The notes under the pieces were generated by a model. It ran no database searches. It worked only from the letters and a program-made list of their open reading frames with translations, and was not told the DNA's origin. A stretch of DNA of 64,000 nt from Caballeronia sp. NK8 (lineage in GTDB: Bacteria > Pseudomonadota > Gammaproteobacteria > Burkholderiales > Burkholderiaceae), in NCBI RefSeq assembly GCF_018408855.1, contig NZ_AP024327.1:1-64000 (forward strand). The letters are read 5' to 3'. Positions 35,180 through 44,540 of the stretch are shown here, in pieces (positions within the stretch are counted from its first letter, which is position 1; every line of letters begins with the position of its first letter). A program made the position numbers and the translations under genes.

Positions 35180-36364
35180 TCAGAACGCGTGCCTCAGGCC
35201 CACCATCGCAACAAACTGCGAAGGTCCCGACGAAGGCGACGCATTCTGCGAATCACCGACGACCGCCACTGCATTCGCGATAGTCAAACCGCCACCCGCT
35301 GCGACCAGCGACTTGCCACGCGCGTGCTGATAAGCCTGCAGTGCGTAGAACGTGGTCCGTGCCGACACGCTATACGTTTCCTCGAACGAAACCTGATGGT
35401 ACTGCGCGGGATCGGCGATGCCGTTCGCCTTGCTCGCGCGCGTGTAGCTGTATCCCGCCGCGACATTTACCGCCGGCGTGAACCGATACGTGGCGACTAC
35501 GCCGTAACTGTTGAAGACCGCTTCATCCGCGAAAAGCGAATGCGAGCCCGGCGCGTATTGCACGTTGGAGTAGTTGAGGCCGACCATCAGATCGTGGTAC
35601 GCGTAGCGGGCGGCCGCCGCGATCAGTTGGGCGCTCTGCGCGCTCGCATAGCCGTTGTTCACCGGCGAGTTGATCGCGTATGAACCGAGCGCGGGGCTCG
35701 TCGCGATGTCCTTCAGCTTTACGTAGCCCGCCGCGATCGACACCGGCGTGTAGTCGTAGCGCAACGCGGCGCTGAAATTGCTCCCGCTCGCGATGCTGCC
35801 CGGCACGCCGCCGAGCCCGTACTGCGCGCTGAGCGCCAGACCCGCGATGACCGGCGACGCATACGTGACCGCGTTGTTGAAACGCAGCGTGGTGTCGAGT
35901 GCATCGACATCGCCGGGATGCGCGCCAGTCGCGCCGGTGAGCACGCCCGTCGGCCCGAGCGCGCCGACCATGCTGAAGTAGGGCGTGTACTGGCGGCCGA
36001 GCGTCAGCGTGCCGTAGCGGTCGTTGCTCAAGCCCATATAGGCTTGCCGGTTGAAGATCGTGCCTGCGCTGGATTGCGCGCCCGTCAACGAATTGAAGCC
36101 GCTTTCGAGACGGAAGATGGCTTTCGTGCCGTCGCCGAGGTCTTCATTACTGACGAGGCCGAACTTGCTCGCCTGCAGATTGCCCTGGCTCATGTAGATG
36201 TTCGAATGCCCGCGCTGATCGCTGACATATGCGAACGCGTTGTCGACGACGCCATACAGCGTAACGCTGCTTTGCGCCGACGCCATGCCGCACAACGCTC
36301 CGGTTGCAAGAGTAAAAGACGTGAGGACGCATGCGCGCGTCCGGGCGCGATTCAAAGACTTCAT
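35180..36364 (-). CDS. Gram-negative general porin (Burkholderiales type)
   Basis: A 394-residue trimeric-type outer-membrane porin. The signal peptide ends ASAQS. The mature barrel begins SSVTLYGVVDNAFAYV, has KFGLVSNEDLGDGTKAIFRLE and QAYMGLSNDRYGTLTLGRQYTP, and ends MVGLRHAF with terminal Phe. These are the hallmarks of the OpcP/OmpC-like porins of this order. ATG 36364 has AAGGA upstream. It lies just downstream of the GH31 gene on the same strand, so it may serve uptake of the oligosaccharide handled by that enzyme. Confidence 0.92.
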   Translation of the reverse strand: MKSLNRARTRACVLTSFTLATGALCGMASAQSSVTLYGVVDNAFAYVSDQRGHSNIYMSQGNLQASKFGLVSNEDLGDGTKAIFRLESGFNSLTGAQSSAGTIFNRQAYMGLSNDRYGTLTLGRQYTPYFSMVGALGPTGVLTGATGAHPGDVDALDTTLRFNNAVTYASPVIAGLALSAQYGLGGVPGSIASGSNFSAALRYDYTPVSIAAGYVKLKDIATSPALGSYAINSPVNNGYASAQSAQLIAAAARYAYHDLMVGLNYSNVQYAPGSHSLFADEAVFNSYGVVATYRFTPAVNVAAGYSYTRASKANGIADPAQYHQVSFEETYSVSARTTFYALQAYQHARGKSLVAAGGGLTIANAVAVVGDSQNASPSSGPSQFVAMVGLRHAF

Positions 36365-36384
36365 TGCTGGTTGTTTCCTTTGGG

Positions 36385-38799
36385 TCAGTGCACGAGACGT
36401 ACTGTGAAATGGCGCCAGCCATCGGCGATGCGCTCGCTGGTCAGCTCGCCCGTCGCGCAGGTCACGCTTCGCGTGTCCGTCGCGGGCACGCTCACGCGGA
36501 CTTCGTTCTGCGCGCGCGGCATCTCGCCGTGCCATTCGATTGCAATGCGCAAATGCTGCGCGTCACTTTCGATGACGACGCCCCAGCGCCCTTGCACGCC
36601 GTCGCGCCAGGCTTCGCTCTCGCCGTCGTCCTCGATGCATTCGCCCCGCGCGATACCTACGCCCGCACACGGCAATGCGATGAACGCGCGCTCATCGGCC
36701 GGGCGCGCGAAGTGCTGTTCCGCGATGTTCAGCGCGATCACATGACCCTCGCGGATCAGCATGACGGGGCGATGGTGCGGCGCGGGCAAGGTCACGTGCT
36801 GGCCGCCGTCGAAGACTTCGCCGCCCCAGTACGACGCCCAGCGCGCGCCCGCCGGAAGATAGACTTCTCGCTCGGTGCGGCCCGCCTCGACGACTGGGGC
36901 GACGAGCAGCGACGCACCGAGCATCATGTCGTCGCCATCGGCGAGGCAGCGCGGATCGTTCGGAAACTCCGCGAACATCGGCCGCAACACGGGTTCATAG
37001 TCCCGATGCGATTGCCAAAGCAGTTCGTACAGGTACGGAATGAGCCGGTAACGCAACTTGATGAGCCCGGCGATGACGTCCGTGGTCTCGGGATACATCC
37101 ACGGTTCGTTGACGGTGCCGTCGTCATTCCATGAATGAATCGAAAAGCGCGGCAGGAAGATGCCGAATGCGACCCAGCGCAACAGCAATTCGGGCGTGGG
37201 AGCCGGACCCGCAAAGCCGCCTATGTCATGGCCGCTGTTCGACACCCCCGACATCGCGAGACCGAGGCCCATCTTCAGATTGAAGCGCAGCGTTTCCCAC
37301 GACGTGTAGTTGTCGCCCGACCACGTCTGCACATAGCGATGCATGCCGACACCGCCCGAACGCGACACGAGAAACGGCCGCACGCCGGGCGCATGTTCGC
37401 GCTGCGCGTCGCGCGATGCACGCATCATCAGTTGCGTCTGCAAGACCTTGGCCTCGCGCGCGGGGAACGCCTTGCCGAAGCCGCGTGCGATGGCGTCGGG
37501 GCTCCAGATCTCGAATTCGTTGTTGTCGTTCCATGTCGCGGCGATGCCGTGGCGCAAGAGGCTATCCTTCACGCGCGCCTTCCACCAGTCGATGGTTCGC
37601 GGATTCGTGAAGTCGAGATACGCGCCCACTTCGTCCCAGAACTGCACCCACGCGGGCTCGCCGTCGCGCGCTTCGATCAGCAGGCCCGCATCGGCGACCG
37701 ATTCGAACAGCGGATGATCCTGCAACAGACACGGCTTGATGTTCGGGCACAGGCGCACGCCTTCGCGCAGGTAGCTCGCAACGAAGCCATCGATATCGGG
37801 AAACTTGTCGCGATTCCAGTTGAACACGTAGCGCTTGCCGCCGATCGACGTATAGCCCGACGACAGATGGAACGAGTCGCACAAAATGTCGTGCTCGCGG
37901 CACCGTTCGATGAATTCAGCCATGCGCCGTTGCGCGTCGGGAGCGTCGGTGTAGCTCATCGTCGAGCCGGAGTAGCCGAGGCCCCACTTCGGCATCCACG
38001 CGGGCCGTCCAGTCAGCCACGTGAAGCGGCGCACGGCGTTGAGCGGCGTATCGGGCGAGGCGATGAAGTAATAGTCGAGATCGCCATGCTCGGCGACGAA
38101 GTGCCGATAGTGCCCGTGATAGTTGTCGAGTTCGCGGCCCATGTCGAAGCGGCAATCGGCGAGCGTGTCGTAGAAGAGGCCGAAGCCCGTCGACGTCTGC
38201 GGCTGCCACGTCACGTAAAACGGAATGTGCTTGTAGAGCGGATCGGTCGTGCGGGCGCTGTAGCCCATCGCATCGACATTGCGCATTTCGTATCTCTGAT
38301 TCGCGCGATCGAGCGAGCCCGCGCGCTCGCCGAGTCCGACGTAAATTTCGTCCGGCTTGCGCTCGACATAGTGGTACACGCGTTCGTCCCACCAGCCGAA
38401 GTTGTACGCTTGCGTTTTGCGATCGTTCATCGCGTCGTGCCAGCGTCCGTCGCGCCGGATTTGCCACGCGCAAAAGCCGCCATCGAGCGCGACCGTCACG
38501 CGGATTTGCGACGTTTCGATGACGACACGGCCCGCTTCCTCCGACAACGTGAACGGCGCGGGCGTGAAGCCGCTCGTATCGTAGCGGTCGCGTCCTTCGA
38601 GCGGCACGTCTTCCTGACCGGGCGCGATCGCCCATGTGCGCGGGCCGCGCAGTTCGCCATGCGGCAGCACCAGTACGCGGATGATGTCGTCGGCGAGAAC
38701 GAACAGATCGATGCGCGCGCCTTCCGCGCAACGCAGCGCGACACGGTTGTCCGTTCGTTCCGATAGCGCGAAACGCGGACGATTCTTCAAATTGGCCAT
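36385..38799 (-). CDS. GH31 family glycosidase (alpha-glucosidase or alpha-xylosidase type)
   Basis: An 804-residue retaining glycosidase. The N-terminal beta domain is followed by the (beta/alpha)8 barrel with nucleophile Asp425 in TWNDNNEFEIW and acid/base Asp496 in WSGDNYTSW. SGHDIGGFAG and the C-terminal beta domains are also seen. No signal peptide is present, so it acts in the cytoplasm on an imported oligosaccharide. The exact specificity (glucoside, xyloside, sulfoquinovoside) cannot be fixed from the motifs. The MFS gene upstream on the same strand (24 bases) probably imports the substrate. Confidence 0.88.
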   Translation of the reverse strand: MANLKNRPRFALSERTDNRVALRCAEGARIDLFVLADDIIRVLVLPHGELRGPRTWAIAPGQEDVPLEGRDRYDTSGFTPAPFTLSEEAGRVVIETSQIRVTVALDGGFCAWQIRRDGRWHDAMNDRKTQAYNFGWWDERVYHYVERKPDEIYVGLGERAGSLDRANQRYEMRNVDAMGYSARTTDPLYKHIPFYVTWQPQTSTGFGLFYDTLADCRFDMGRELDNYHGHYRHFVAEHGDLDYYFIASPDTPLNAVRRFTWLTGRPAWMPKWGLGYSGSTMSYTDAPDAQRRMAEFIERCREHDILCDSFHLSSGYTSIGGKRYVFNWNRDKFPDIDGFVASYLREGVRLCPNIKPCLLQDHPLFESVADAGLLIEARDGEPAWVQFWDEVGAYLDFTNPRTIDWWKARVKDSLLRHGIAATWNDNNEFEIWSPDAIARGFGKAFPAREAKVLQTQLMMRASRDAQREHAPGVRPFLVSRSGGVGMHRYVQTWSGDNYTSWETLRFNLKMGLGLAMSGVSNSGHDIGGFAGPAPTPELLLRWVAFGIFLPRFSIHSWNDDGTVNEPWMYPETTDVIAGLIKLRYRLIPYLYELLWQSHRDYEPVLRPMFAEFPNDPRCLADGDDMMLGASLLVAPVVEAGRTEREVYLPAGARWASYWGGEVFDGGQHVTLPAPHHRPVMLIREGHVIALNIAEQHFARPADERAFIALPCAGVGIARGECIEDDGESEAWRDGVQGRWGVVIESDAQHLRIAIEWHGEMPRAQNEVRVSVPATDTRSVTCATGELTSERIADGWRHFTVRLVH

Positions 38800-38823
38800 G
38801 ATGTGTCTCCAGTTGATTCGATC

Positions 38824-40110
38824 TCAGGCTGCCCGTTGCGCCGTTTCTTGCGGATTCGCATCGCTTTTCACGCCGCGCATCAGCACGACGAGCAACGCCG
38901 CGCCGATCAGGTCGAACGCGCCGAGCGCGGCGAACAGCGGCGTATAGCCGATCGAATCCGCGAGCGCGCCGACGACGAGCGAAAAGCCCAGTCCGCCGAT
39001 CCACGCCGCCATGCCCGCGAAGCCGGCGGCGGTGCCGACTTCGCCGGGCTCGAAGACATCGGCGGCGAGCGTGTTGACGAGCGCGGAGATCATCTGATGC
39101 GCGAAGCCGCCGACGCAGAAGAGCGCGATGGCCTCATACGGCGACGCGACGAGCCCGATGCACGCCGGCCCGATCATCATGAACGCGCCGAGCACGACGC
39201 CCGCGATGCGCGAGGCAATGAGCGGCAGGCGAAAGCGCTTCATCAGGAACGGCGACAGATAGCCGCCGAACAGCCCGCCCAGATCGGCGGCGAGGAACGG
39301 CAGCCACGCGAACATCGCGATCTGCTTGAGGTCCATGTGGCGCTCGGTGGCGAGATAGAGCGGAATCCAGAAGCTGAAGGTCTGCCACGCGGGCTCGGCG
39401 AAGAAGCGTGCCTGCGCGATTGCCCAGAAGCGGCGCGTGCCGAGCACTTCGCGGATGCGGCGCTGCCCTTGCGAACGCTGCGCCACCGGCGTCTGCCCAT
39501 CGACGATCGCATTGCGCTCATGCTCGCCGATGCGCGGATGTTCGCCCGGCGCGCGATAGAGCCAGTACCAGAACGCGGCCCAGACAAAGCCCATCGCGCC
39601 GGTCACGACGAACGCGCTTTGCCAGCCGTAGCGCAGCGAAAGAAAGACGACGAGCGGCGGCGCGAACAGGGAACCCAACGACGTGCCCGCGTTGAAGTAG
39701 CCGACCGCAACCGACTTCTCGCGATTCGGAAACCATTCCGCGACCACCTTCATGCCCGCCGGAATCGCGACGGCCTCCGACAGGCCCATGAGCCCGCGCA
39801 TCGCGGCGAGCGACATCCAGCCCGTGGCGAACGCGTGCGCGATGCCCGTGGCCGACCAGAGGCACGCGAACAGCGCGAAGCCGAGCCGCAGCCCGATGAT
39901 GTCGATGATGAGCCCGCACACCGGCTGCATGATCGTATAGCCGACCTGGAACGCGGCGACGACGTAGGAGTATTGCTGCGTGCTCATGTTCATGAGCGTT
40001 TTCAGCTCGGAGGCCATGACGCCGAGCGCATTGCGCGAAAGATAGTTGACGATCGTGCCCGCGCAGACGAGCGCGATGATCCACCAGCGCAAGCCGATGA
40101 CTGTTTTCAA
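38824..40110 (-). CDS. MFS transporter (anion:cation symporter / sugar-phosphate type)
   Basis: A 12-segment permease of 428 residues. The N-terminal WWIIALVCAGTIVNYLSRNALGVMA is the mark of the ACS family (hexuronate, glucarate and glycoside carriers). GFVWAAFWYWLYRAPGEHP ends the first half. I place the start at TTG 40110, because GGAG stands 8 bases upstream and the first helix follows at once; the opening to 40179 would add an unlikely polar stretch. It probably imports the substrate of the GH31 enzyme next to it. Confidence 0.85.
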   Translation of the reverse strand: MKTVIGLRWWIIALVCAGTIVNYLSRNALGVMASELKTLMNMSTQQYSYVVAAFQVGYTIMQPVCGLIIDIIGLRLGFALFACLWSATGIAHAFATGWMSLAAMRGLMGLSEAVAIPAGMKVVAEWFPNREKSVAVGYFNAGTSLGSLFAPPLVVFLSLRYGWQSAFVVTGAMGFVWAAFWYWLYRAPGEHPRIGEHERNAIVDGQTPVAQRSQGQRRIREVLGTRRFWAIAQARFFAEPAWQTFSFWIPLYLATERHMDLKQIAMFAWLPFLAADLGGLFGGYLSPFLMKRFRLPLIASRIAGVVLGAFMMIGPACIGLVASPYEAIALFCVGGFAHQMISALVNTLAADVFEPGEVGTAAGFAGMAAWIGGLGFSLVVGALADSIGYTPLFAALGAFDLIGAALLVVLMRGVKSDANPQETAQRAA

Positions 40111-40411
40111 GATGAGTCTCCGTTGTTCTTGGCGGGCGACGAGCGGCGGCGCGCTGTGCCCGATATTCGGATATCTCAATGATCGAATTCGAATATTCGG
40201 TCATCGAAAACCGTCATTTATCGTACTACCGGCGGGCATATTTATCGCGAATGCGACAAATAATTTCGTTTTTGTTTATAGATGTTCGTTTGCGCGCACG
40301 ATGACCACGATGCACCCGTGCGCCTCGGGGAAATGCCTAGACCCGATTTAACCGGCCATTACCCTTTGCCCGCGCGGCTTCCTACACTTCTCTCATCAGG
40401 AGGAGGCGCCC
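40111..40411. promoter_or_regulatory. Divergent promoter region, AT-rich, with short palindromes
   Basis: This 301-bp gap lies between the MFS gene and the glyoxalase gene. It contains the palindrome CGAATATTCG (40190-40199) and a related CGATATTCGG at 40161-40170, about 29 bp apart, in an AT-rich stretch reaching about 40280. They could be operator sites for the GH31/MFS operon. The arms resemble those of the GlpR dyad (CGAATA/TATTCG). No regulator gene is adjacent. Confidence 0.4.
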
Positions 40412-40810
40412 ATGTCAAAACTCATTCACACGATGATTCGCGTGCAGGATCTGCAGCGCTCGCTCGATTTCTATCAGAAGGCTTTCGATTTGGGCGTCGC
40501 GCATCGGCTGGACTTTCCGGACTTCACGCTCGCCTATCTGCGCAACGACGAGACGCATGCCGAACTCGAACTCACCTGGAACAAGGGGCGCACCGAGCCC
40601 TATACGCATGGCGACGGCTACGGTCATGTCGCGGTGAGCGTGCCGGATGTGAAAGCCGAGCGCGAGCGCCTGATCGGCCTCGGCCTCACGCCCAATGACG
40701 TGCGCGAATTCAAGAACGACGACGGCTCGCTGATCGCGCGGTACTTCTTCATTCAGGACCCGGACGGCTACAAGGTCGAAGTGCTCGAACGTCACGGACA
40801 TTACGAGTAG
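40412..40810 (+). CDS. gloA: Glyoxalase I (lactoylglutathione lyase) family protein
   Basis: A 132-residue VOC-fold enzyme that isomerises the glutathione hemithioacetal of methylglyoxal. Metal ligands are visible as His6 (IHTMIRV), Glu in ELELTWN, His in GYGHVAVSV, and Glu in DPDGYKVEVLER. SLDFYQKAFDLGVAHRLDFP is the usual N-terminal repeat. AGGAGG precedes the ATG. It probably detoxifies methylglyoxal; the glycerol genes nearby make that source plausible. Confidence 0.85.
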   Translation: MSKLIHTMIRVQDLQRSLDFYQKAFDLGVAHRLDFPDFTLAYLRNDETHAELELTWNKGRTEPYTHGDGYGHVAVSVPDVKAERERLIGLGLTPNDVREFKNDDGSLIARYFFIQDPDGYKVEVLERHGHYE

Positions 40811-40873
40811 TCACAGCGGCACCACGCAGGACCACATAAATAAGCGGTTGCAGTGCCCCACAAGGAGAGAGAC

Positions 40874-41518
40874 ATGCGAGACACGATCATCCCGATCGTC
40901 GCGCAGCGGCGCGCGCACGACGGTGGACATCATCACGACCACGACGAAATCGCCGCCGCCCCCCCGAAGATCGCACTGACCAGGCGTGAATTCCTGCGCG
41001 GCACCGGCGTGCTGGTCGGCACCATCGCGGCGACGTCGATTTTCGCGAGCCTCGCGCCGAGCCGCGTCTGGGCGCTCGAAATGCAGGGCTTGAGCACGCA
41101 TCAGGGCGAAGTGCTGCTGCAAGTGACGCGGCAGATCTATCCGCACGCGACGCTCGATGACGCCGTCTACGCGCTCGTCGTCAAGGATCTCGACGCCAAG
41201 GCGAAAGCCGATCCCGCCGTGCGTCAGCAACTCGCCGACGGCGTCGCCCAGCTCGACGCCAAAGCCGGCTCCGACTGGACCAGGCGGGGCGCGAACGACA
41301 AGGCGCAGGACGTCGCCGCGCTCGCGGGCACGCCGTTCTTCAACACGGTCCGCAGCACCGCGGTCGTTTCGCTGTACAGCAATCCGATGGCCTACGAGCA
41401 CTTCGGCTACGGCGCGTCGAGAGGCGATGGCGGTTATCTGCATCAGGGCTTCAACAGCCTGTCGTGGCTGCCGGATCCGCCCGCGGGCGCGAGCGGTCCC
41501 ATTCCGACCGACAGTTGA
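40874..41518 (+). CDS. Tat-signal small subunit of a GMC dehydrogenase (gluconate 2-dehydrogenase subunit 3 type)
   Basis: A 214-residue protein with the Tat motif LTRREFLRGTG after a His-rich head (DGGHHHDHDE). The mature part has HQGEVLLQVTRQIYPHATLDD and HFGYGASRGDGGYLHQGFNSLSWLP, as in the gamma subunits of sugar and gluconate dehydrogenases. This subunit chaperones and exports the partner flavoprotein encoded 36 bases downstream, which has no signal of its own. AGGAGAG precedes ATG 40874. Confidence 0.85.
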   Translation: MRDTIIPIVAQRRAHDGGHHHDHDEIAAAPPKIALTRREFLRGTGVLVGTIAATSIFASLAPSRVWALEMQGLSTHQGEVLLQVTRQIYPHATLDDAVYALVVKDLDAKAKADPAVRQQLADGVAQLDAKAGSDWTRRGANDKAQDVAALAGTPFFNTVRSTAVVSLYSNPMAYEHFGYGASRGDGGYLHQGFNSLSWLPDPPAGASGPIPTDS

Positions 41519-41554
41519 GCAAGCGAGCCCATCAAGCGACAAGCGGAGACCGAC

Positions 41555-43138
41555 ATGGATCAGGGTAACAAGGTGCAGTTCAAGCACAGCGACGGCAATG
41601 TGGTCGTCGTCATCGGATCGGGTGCGGGTGGCGGCACGCTCGCCAACGAGCTCGCGCAAAAGGGCATCGACGTGGTCGTGCTCGAAGCGGGCAAGCTGCA
41701 TACGCAAGGCGATTTCTCGACATCGGAGTGGGACGCCTTCAAGATGCTTTCGTGGCTCGACACGCGCACGACCTCGGGTTCGTGGCGCGTCGCGAAGGAC
41801 TTTCCGAATCTGCCGGCGTGGGTCTGCAAGACGGTCGGCGGCACGACCACGCACTGGGCGGGCGCGAGCCTGCGCATCCAGCCGCACGAGTTCAAGGCGA
41901 AGACGACTTACGGCGATGTGCAGGGCGCCAATCTGCTCGACTGGCCGATCACGCGCGCGGACCTCGACCCGTACTACGACCGCGCCGAAAAGAAGATGGG
42001 CGTGACGCGCACGAACGGGCTGCCGGGCTTGCCGGGCAACAACAACTTCAAGGTGATGTCGGCGGGCGCGGCGAAGGTCGGCTACAAGGATTGCAACACC
42101 GGCCACATGGCGATCAACAGCACGGTGCGCGACGATCGCACGCACTGCTTCCAGCGCGGCTTCTGCTTTCAGGGCTGCCGCATGGGCGCGAAGTGGTCGA
42201 CGCTCTATACCGAGCTGCCGCGCGCGCAGGCGACGGGTCACATGGAATTGCGCACCGAGGCGCACGTCGTGAAGATCGAGCACGATGCGCGCGGCAAGGT
42301 GACGGGCGTCGTCTACTACGATGCGAGCGGCAAGCTGCAACGGCAACGCGCGCGCGTCGTCGCGGTCGCGGGCAATGCGATCGAGACGCCGCGGCTCTTG
42401 TTCAATTCGCAGTCGAGCAAATTCCCCGATGGACTCGCGAACGGTTCGGGCCAGCTCGGTCGCAACTATATGCGGCACACCACGGGCTCGGTCTACGGCG
42501 TGTTCAACGACAAGGTCGAGATGTACAAGGGCACGACGATGGCCGGCATCATCGAGGACGAAGCGGTGTTCGAGCCCAAGCGCGGCTTCGCGGGCGGCTA
42601 TCACATGGAGACGATCTCGCTCGGACTGCCGTTCTACGCCGCGTTTCTCGATCCGGGCGCGTGGGGCCCGAACTTCACGTCGGCGCTGGATCAGTATCAG
42701 TACACGGCGGGCATGTGGATCGTCGGCGAGGACATGCCGCGCGAATCGAACCGCATCACGCTCAATACCAGCGTGAAGGATCAGTACGGCCTGCCGGTGC
42801 CGAACGTTCACTTCGACGATCACCCGAACGACGAAGCGATGCGTGAGCACGCGTTCAAGCAGGGCAGCGCGGTGTACGAGGCGGCGGGCGCGAAGGCGAC
42901 GTATATCGTGCCGCCGTATCCGTCGACGCACAATCTGGGCACTGCGCGCATGAGCGCCAAGGCCGGCGACGGCGTGTGTAATCCGCACGGCCAGACGCAC
43001 GAAGTGGCGAACCTGTTCATCTCCGATGGCAGCCAGTTCACCACGGGCGCCGCCGAAAACCCGACGCTCACGATCGTCACGCTCGCGATTCGCCAGGCGG
43101 ATTACATCGCGAACCAGATGAAGCAGCGCAGGGTTTGA
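41555..43138 (+). CDS. GMC-family FAD dehydrogenase, large subunit
   Basis: A 527-residue GMC oxidoreductase that oxidises a sugar, polyol or sugar acid in the periplasm. FAD binds at VVIGSGAGGGTLANELA (18-34). VGGTTTHWAGASLR follows, and the C-terminal substrate-binding region has STHNLGTARMSAKAGDGV and GAAENPTLTIVTLAIRQ. It lacks a signal and must be co-exported with the Tat subunit before it. The cytochrome c subunit usual for this complex is not adjacent. The substrate is not fixed by the sequence. Confidence 0.88.
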   Translation: MDQGNKVQFKHSDGNVVVVIGSGAGGGTLANELAQKGIDVVVLEAGKLHTQGDFSTSEWDAFKMLSWLDTRTTSGSWRVAKDFPNLPAWVCKTVGGTTTHWAGASLRIQPHEFKAKTTYGDVQGANLLDWPITRADLDPYYDRAEKKMGVTRTNGLPGLPGNNNFKVMSAGAAKVGYKDCNTGHMAINSTVRDDRTHCFQRGFCFQGCRMGAKWSTLYTELPRAQATGHMELRTEAHVVKIEHDARGKVTGVVYYDASGKLQRQRARVVAVAGNAIETPRLLFNSQSSKFPDGLANGSGQLGRNYMRHTTGSVYGVFNDKVEMYKGTTMAGIIEDEAVFEPKRGFAGGYHMETISLGLPFYAAFLDPGAWGPNFTSALDQYQYTAGMWIVGEDMPRESNRITLNTSVKDQYGLPVPNVHFDDHPNDEAMREHAFKQGSAVYEAAGAKATYIVPPYPSTHNLGTARMSAKAGDGVCNPHGQTHEVANLFISDGSQFTTGAAENPTLTIVTLAIRQADYIANQMKQRRV

Positions 43139-43225
43139 CGCAATTGCTGTTTTGCGCGTAGGGAAGTAGCTTGGTCCACGGCCGTCGTGCGCGAGCATGA
43201 CGGCCCGTTTCCGGAGGCTATCGTC

Positions 43226-43555
43226 ATGTGTGGGGTGTATATCAACGCCGATCCGATCCTCTATGAATCGCGCACGCGCTCGCTGCGCATTCATGGCGTG
43301 ATCACCACGGTCCGGCTCGAAAATCTCTTCTGGGACGTGCTGCAGGAAATCGCGGGGCGCGAGAACCTGACCACGAGCCAGTTCGCCGTCAAGCTCTATG
43401 ATGAGTTGATCGCGCTGCGCGGCGAGGTGCCGACCAACTTCGCATCGTTTCTGCGTGTGTGCTGTCTGCGATATCTGTCGATGCGCGAGGCTAAGCAGAA
43501 CGCGGAGAGTGAGGTGGCGGGGGCGGTGGCGTTGCGGGTTTTGAAGGCGGGTTAG
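43226..43555 (+). CDS. Ribbon-helix-helix domain protein
   Basis: A 109-residue protein with an RHH-like segment TRSLRIHGVITTVRLENLFWDVLQEIAGRENLT, the strand-helix-helix of the RHH_4 family. These small DNA-binding proteins are widespread in proteobacteria and mostly uncharacterised. I chose ATG 43226 because GGAGG is 8 bases upstream. It lies 87 bases after the GMC gene and may be independent. Confidence 0.7.
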   Translation: MCGVYINADPILYESRTRSLRIHGVITTVRLENLFWDVLQEIAGRENLTTSQFAVKLYDELIALRGEVPTNFASFLRVCCLRYLSMREAKQNAESEVAGAVALRVLKAG

Positions 43556-43678
43556 CAGGATGCCGCGATCAGCCGCTTTTCGGGCGATAGCGCGTGTGCC
43601 TCGGGAAAGTGAGTCGATGTCAGAGCGGTTCAACTCCTGCCTGGACATAGCAAACTCGAGTCCGCCAAGCGAACGCGC

Positions 43679-43790
43679 CTAGGACGCCACTGCTTTGCGC
43701 AGAATATCGTTCACTTCCTTGAGCGCCGCACTCTCCTGTTCCAATTCATCGATACGCTGAAGCCGTGTATCCACGTCAGCGATGCGAAAG
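43679..43790 (-). pseudogene. Possible IS3-type OrfA C-terminal remnant
   Basis: On the minus strand, one frame ending in TAG at 43679 reads RIDELEQESAALKEVNDILR KAVAS. This looks like the leucine-zipper end of IS3/IS911-family transposase OrfA proteins (pattern LEREN-x-LR-x-AN-x-ILKKA). It runs into the 3' end of the iclR gene, so no start or helix-turn-helix is left. No orfB, inverted repeats or target duplication are seen. It may be a scar of an old insertion or a chance coiled-coil. Confidence 0.3.
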
Positions 43791-44540
43791 CGCCTGCGCC
43801 GACAGAAGCAGATCGTCCAGCATCGACTGACGGCGTTCGGGGTCCGTGTCGCGGCCCGTCATGAAGCACAGCGCGGCGATCGGGATGCCCGCGCGGTCGC
43901 GAACGGGCGCGGCCATGCAGAGCCGGAACGCGTTGGATAGCCCTTCCGTGCAGCAATAGCCAAGCGTTTTCGCGTTCTGCACATCGCGCATGAATTCATC
44001 GAAATCGATGTGCACGCCGTTGTCGAGCACGAAGTCATCCGCGGGAATCAGGGTGCGGATGGCATCGGCGTTCATGTGACCGAGCAGCAGGCGCCCGGTC
44101 GCGGTCCACGGAATTGGCACGCGCACGCCGATATCCGAGCTGATGTTGAACGGCCGCGCACTGTTCTCCGATAACACGACCGAGTATTTATTCCCTTCGA
44201 GCATGCACAACTGCGTGGTCTCGTCGTACTTGCGCACGAGCGCGAGAATAGACTGATGCGCGCGGCTGATGAGGTCGTTGTGCGCCGCGTAGTCCGAGCC
44301 GTAGTAATGCATCTCGCGTCCGAAGAACACACTGCCATCCGTCGATGTTTCGAGCCAGCCCACTTCGGTGAGAATGGCGACGAGTTCGTAGATGCTCGAA
44401 CGCGGCGAGCCGGTCGCTTCGATCAGCTCGCGCATCGTCATGGGCCGCTGCGCGTGATGCAGCTTCCTCAAGATATCGATGACACGGTCCACGCCTCGCG
44501 CGCGCGACGATTCCGTTGCTGCCATTCGTTGACCCTTCAA
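43776..44540 (-). CDS. IclR-family transcriptional regulator
   Basis: A 254-residue regulator with the IclR winged helix ([20 protein letters not shown], then [20 protein letters not shown]) and the GAF-like effector domain ending [10 protein letters not shown]. It overlaps the upstream ABC ATPase gene (ATGA), so it is the last gene of the amino-acid transport operon and probably autoregulates it through the palindrome at 47581. ATG 44525 is an alternative start five codons in. Confidence 0.9.
   Translation of the reverse strand: MKGQRMAATESSRARGVDRVIDILRKLHHAQRPMTMRELIEATGSPRSSIYELVAILTEVGWLETSTDGSVFFGREMHYYGSDYAAHNDLISRAHQSILALVRKYDETTQLCMLEGNKYSVVLSENSARPFNISSDIGVRVPIPWTATGRLLLGHMNADAIRTLIPADDFVLDNGVHIDFDEFMRDVQNAKTLGYCCTEGLSNAFRLCMAAPVRDRAGIPIAALCFMTGRDTDPERRQSMLDDLLLSAQALSHR

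Noticed and set aside
40811..43648. Minus-strand frame of 945 codons opposite the GMC dehydrogenase genes
   Set aside because: Its composition is Arg/His/Leu-rich without motifs, and it covers two recognised genes on the other strand; antisense artefact.
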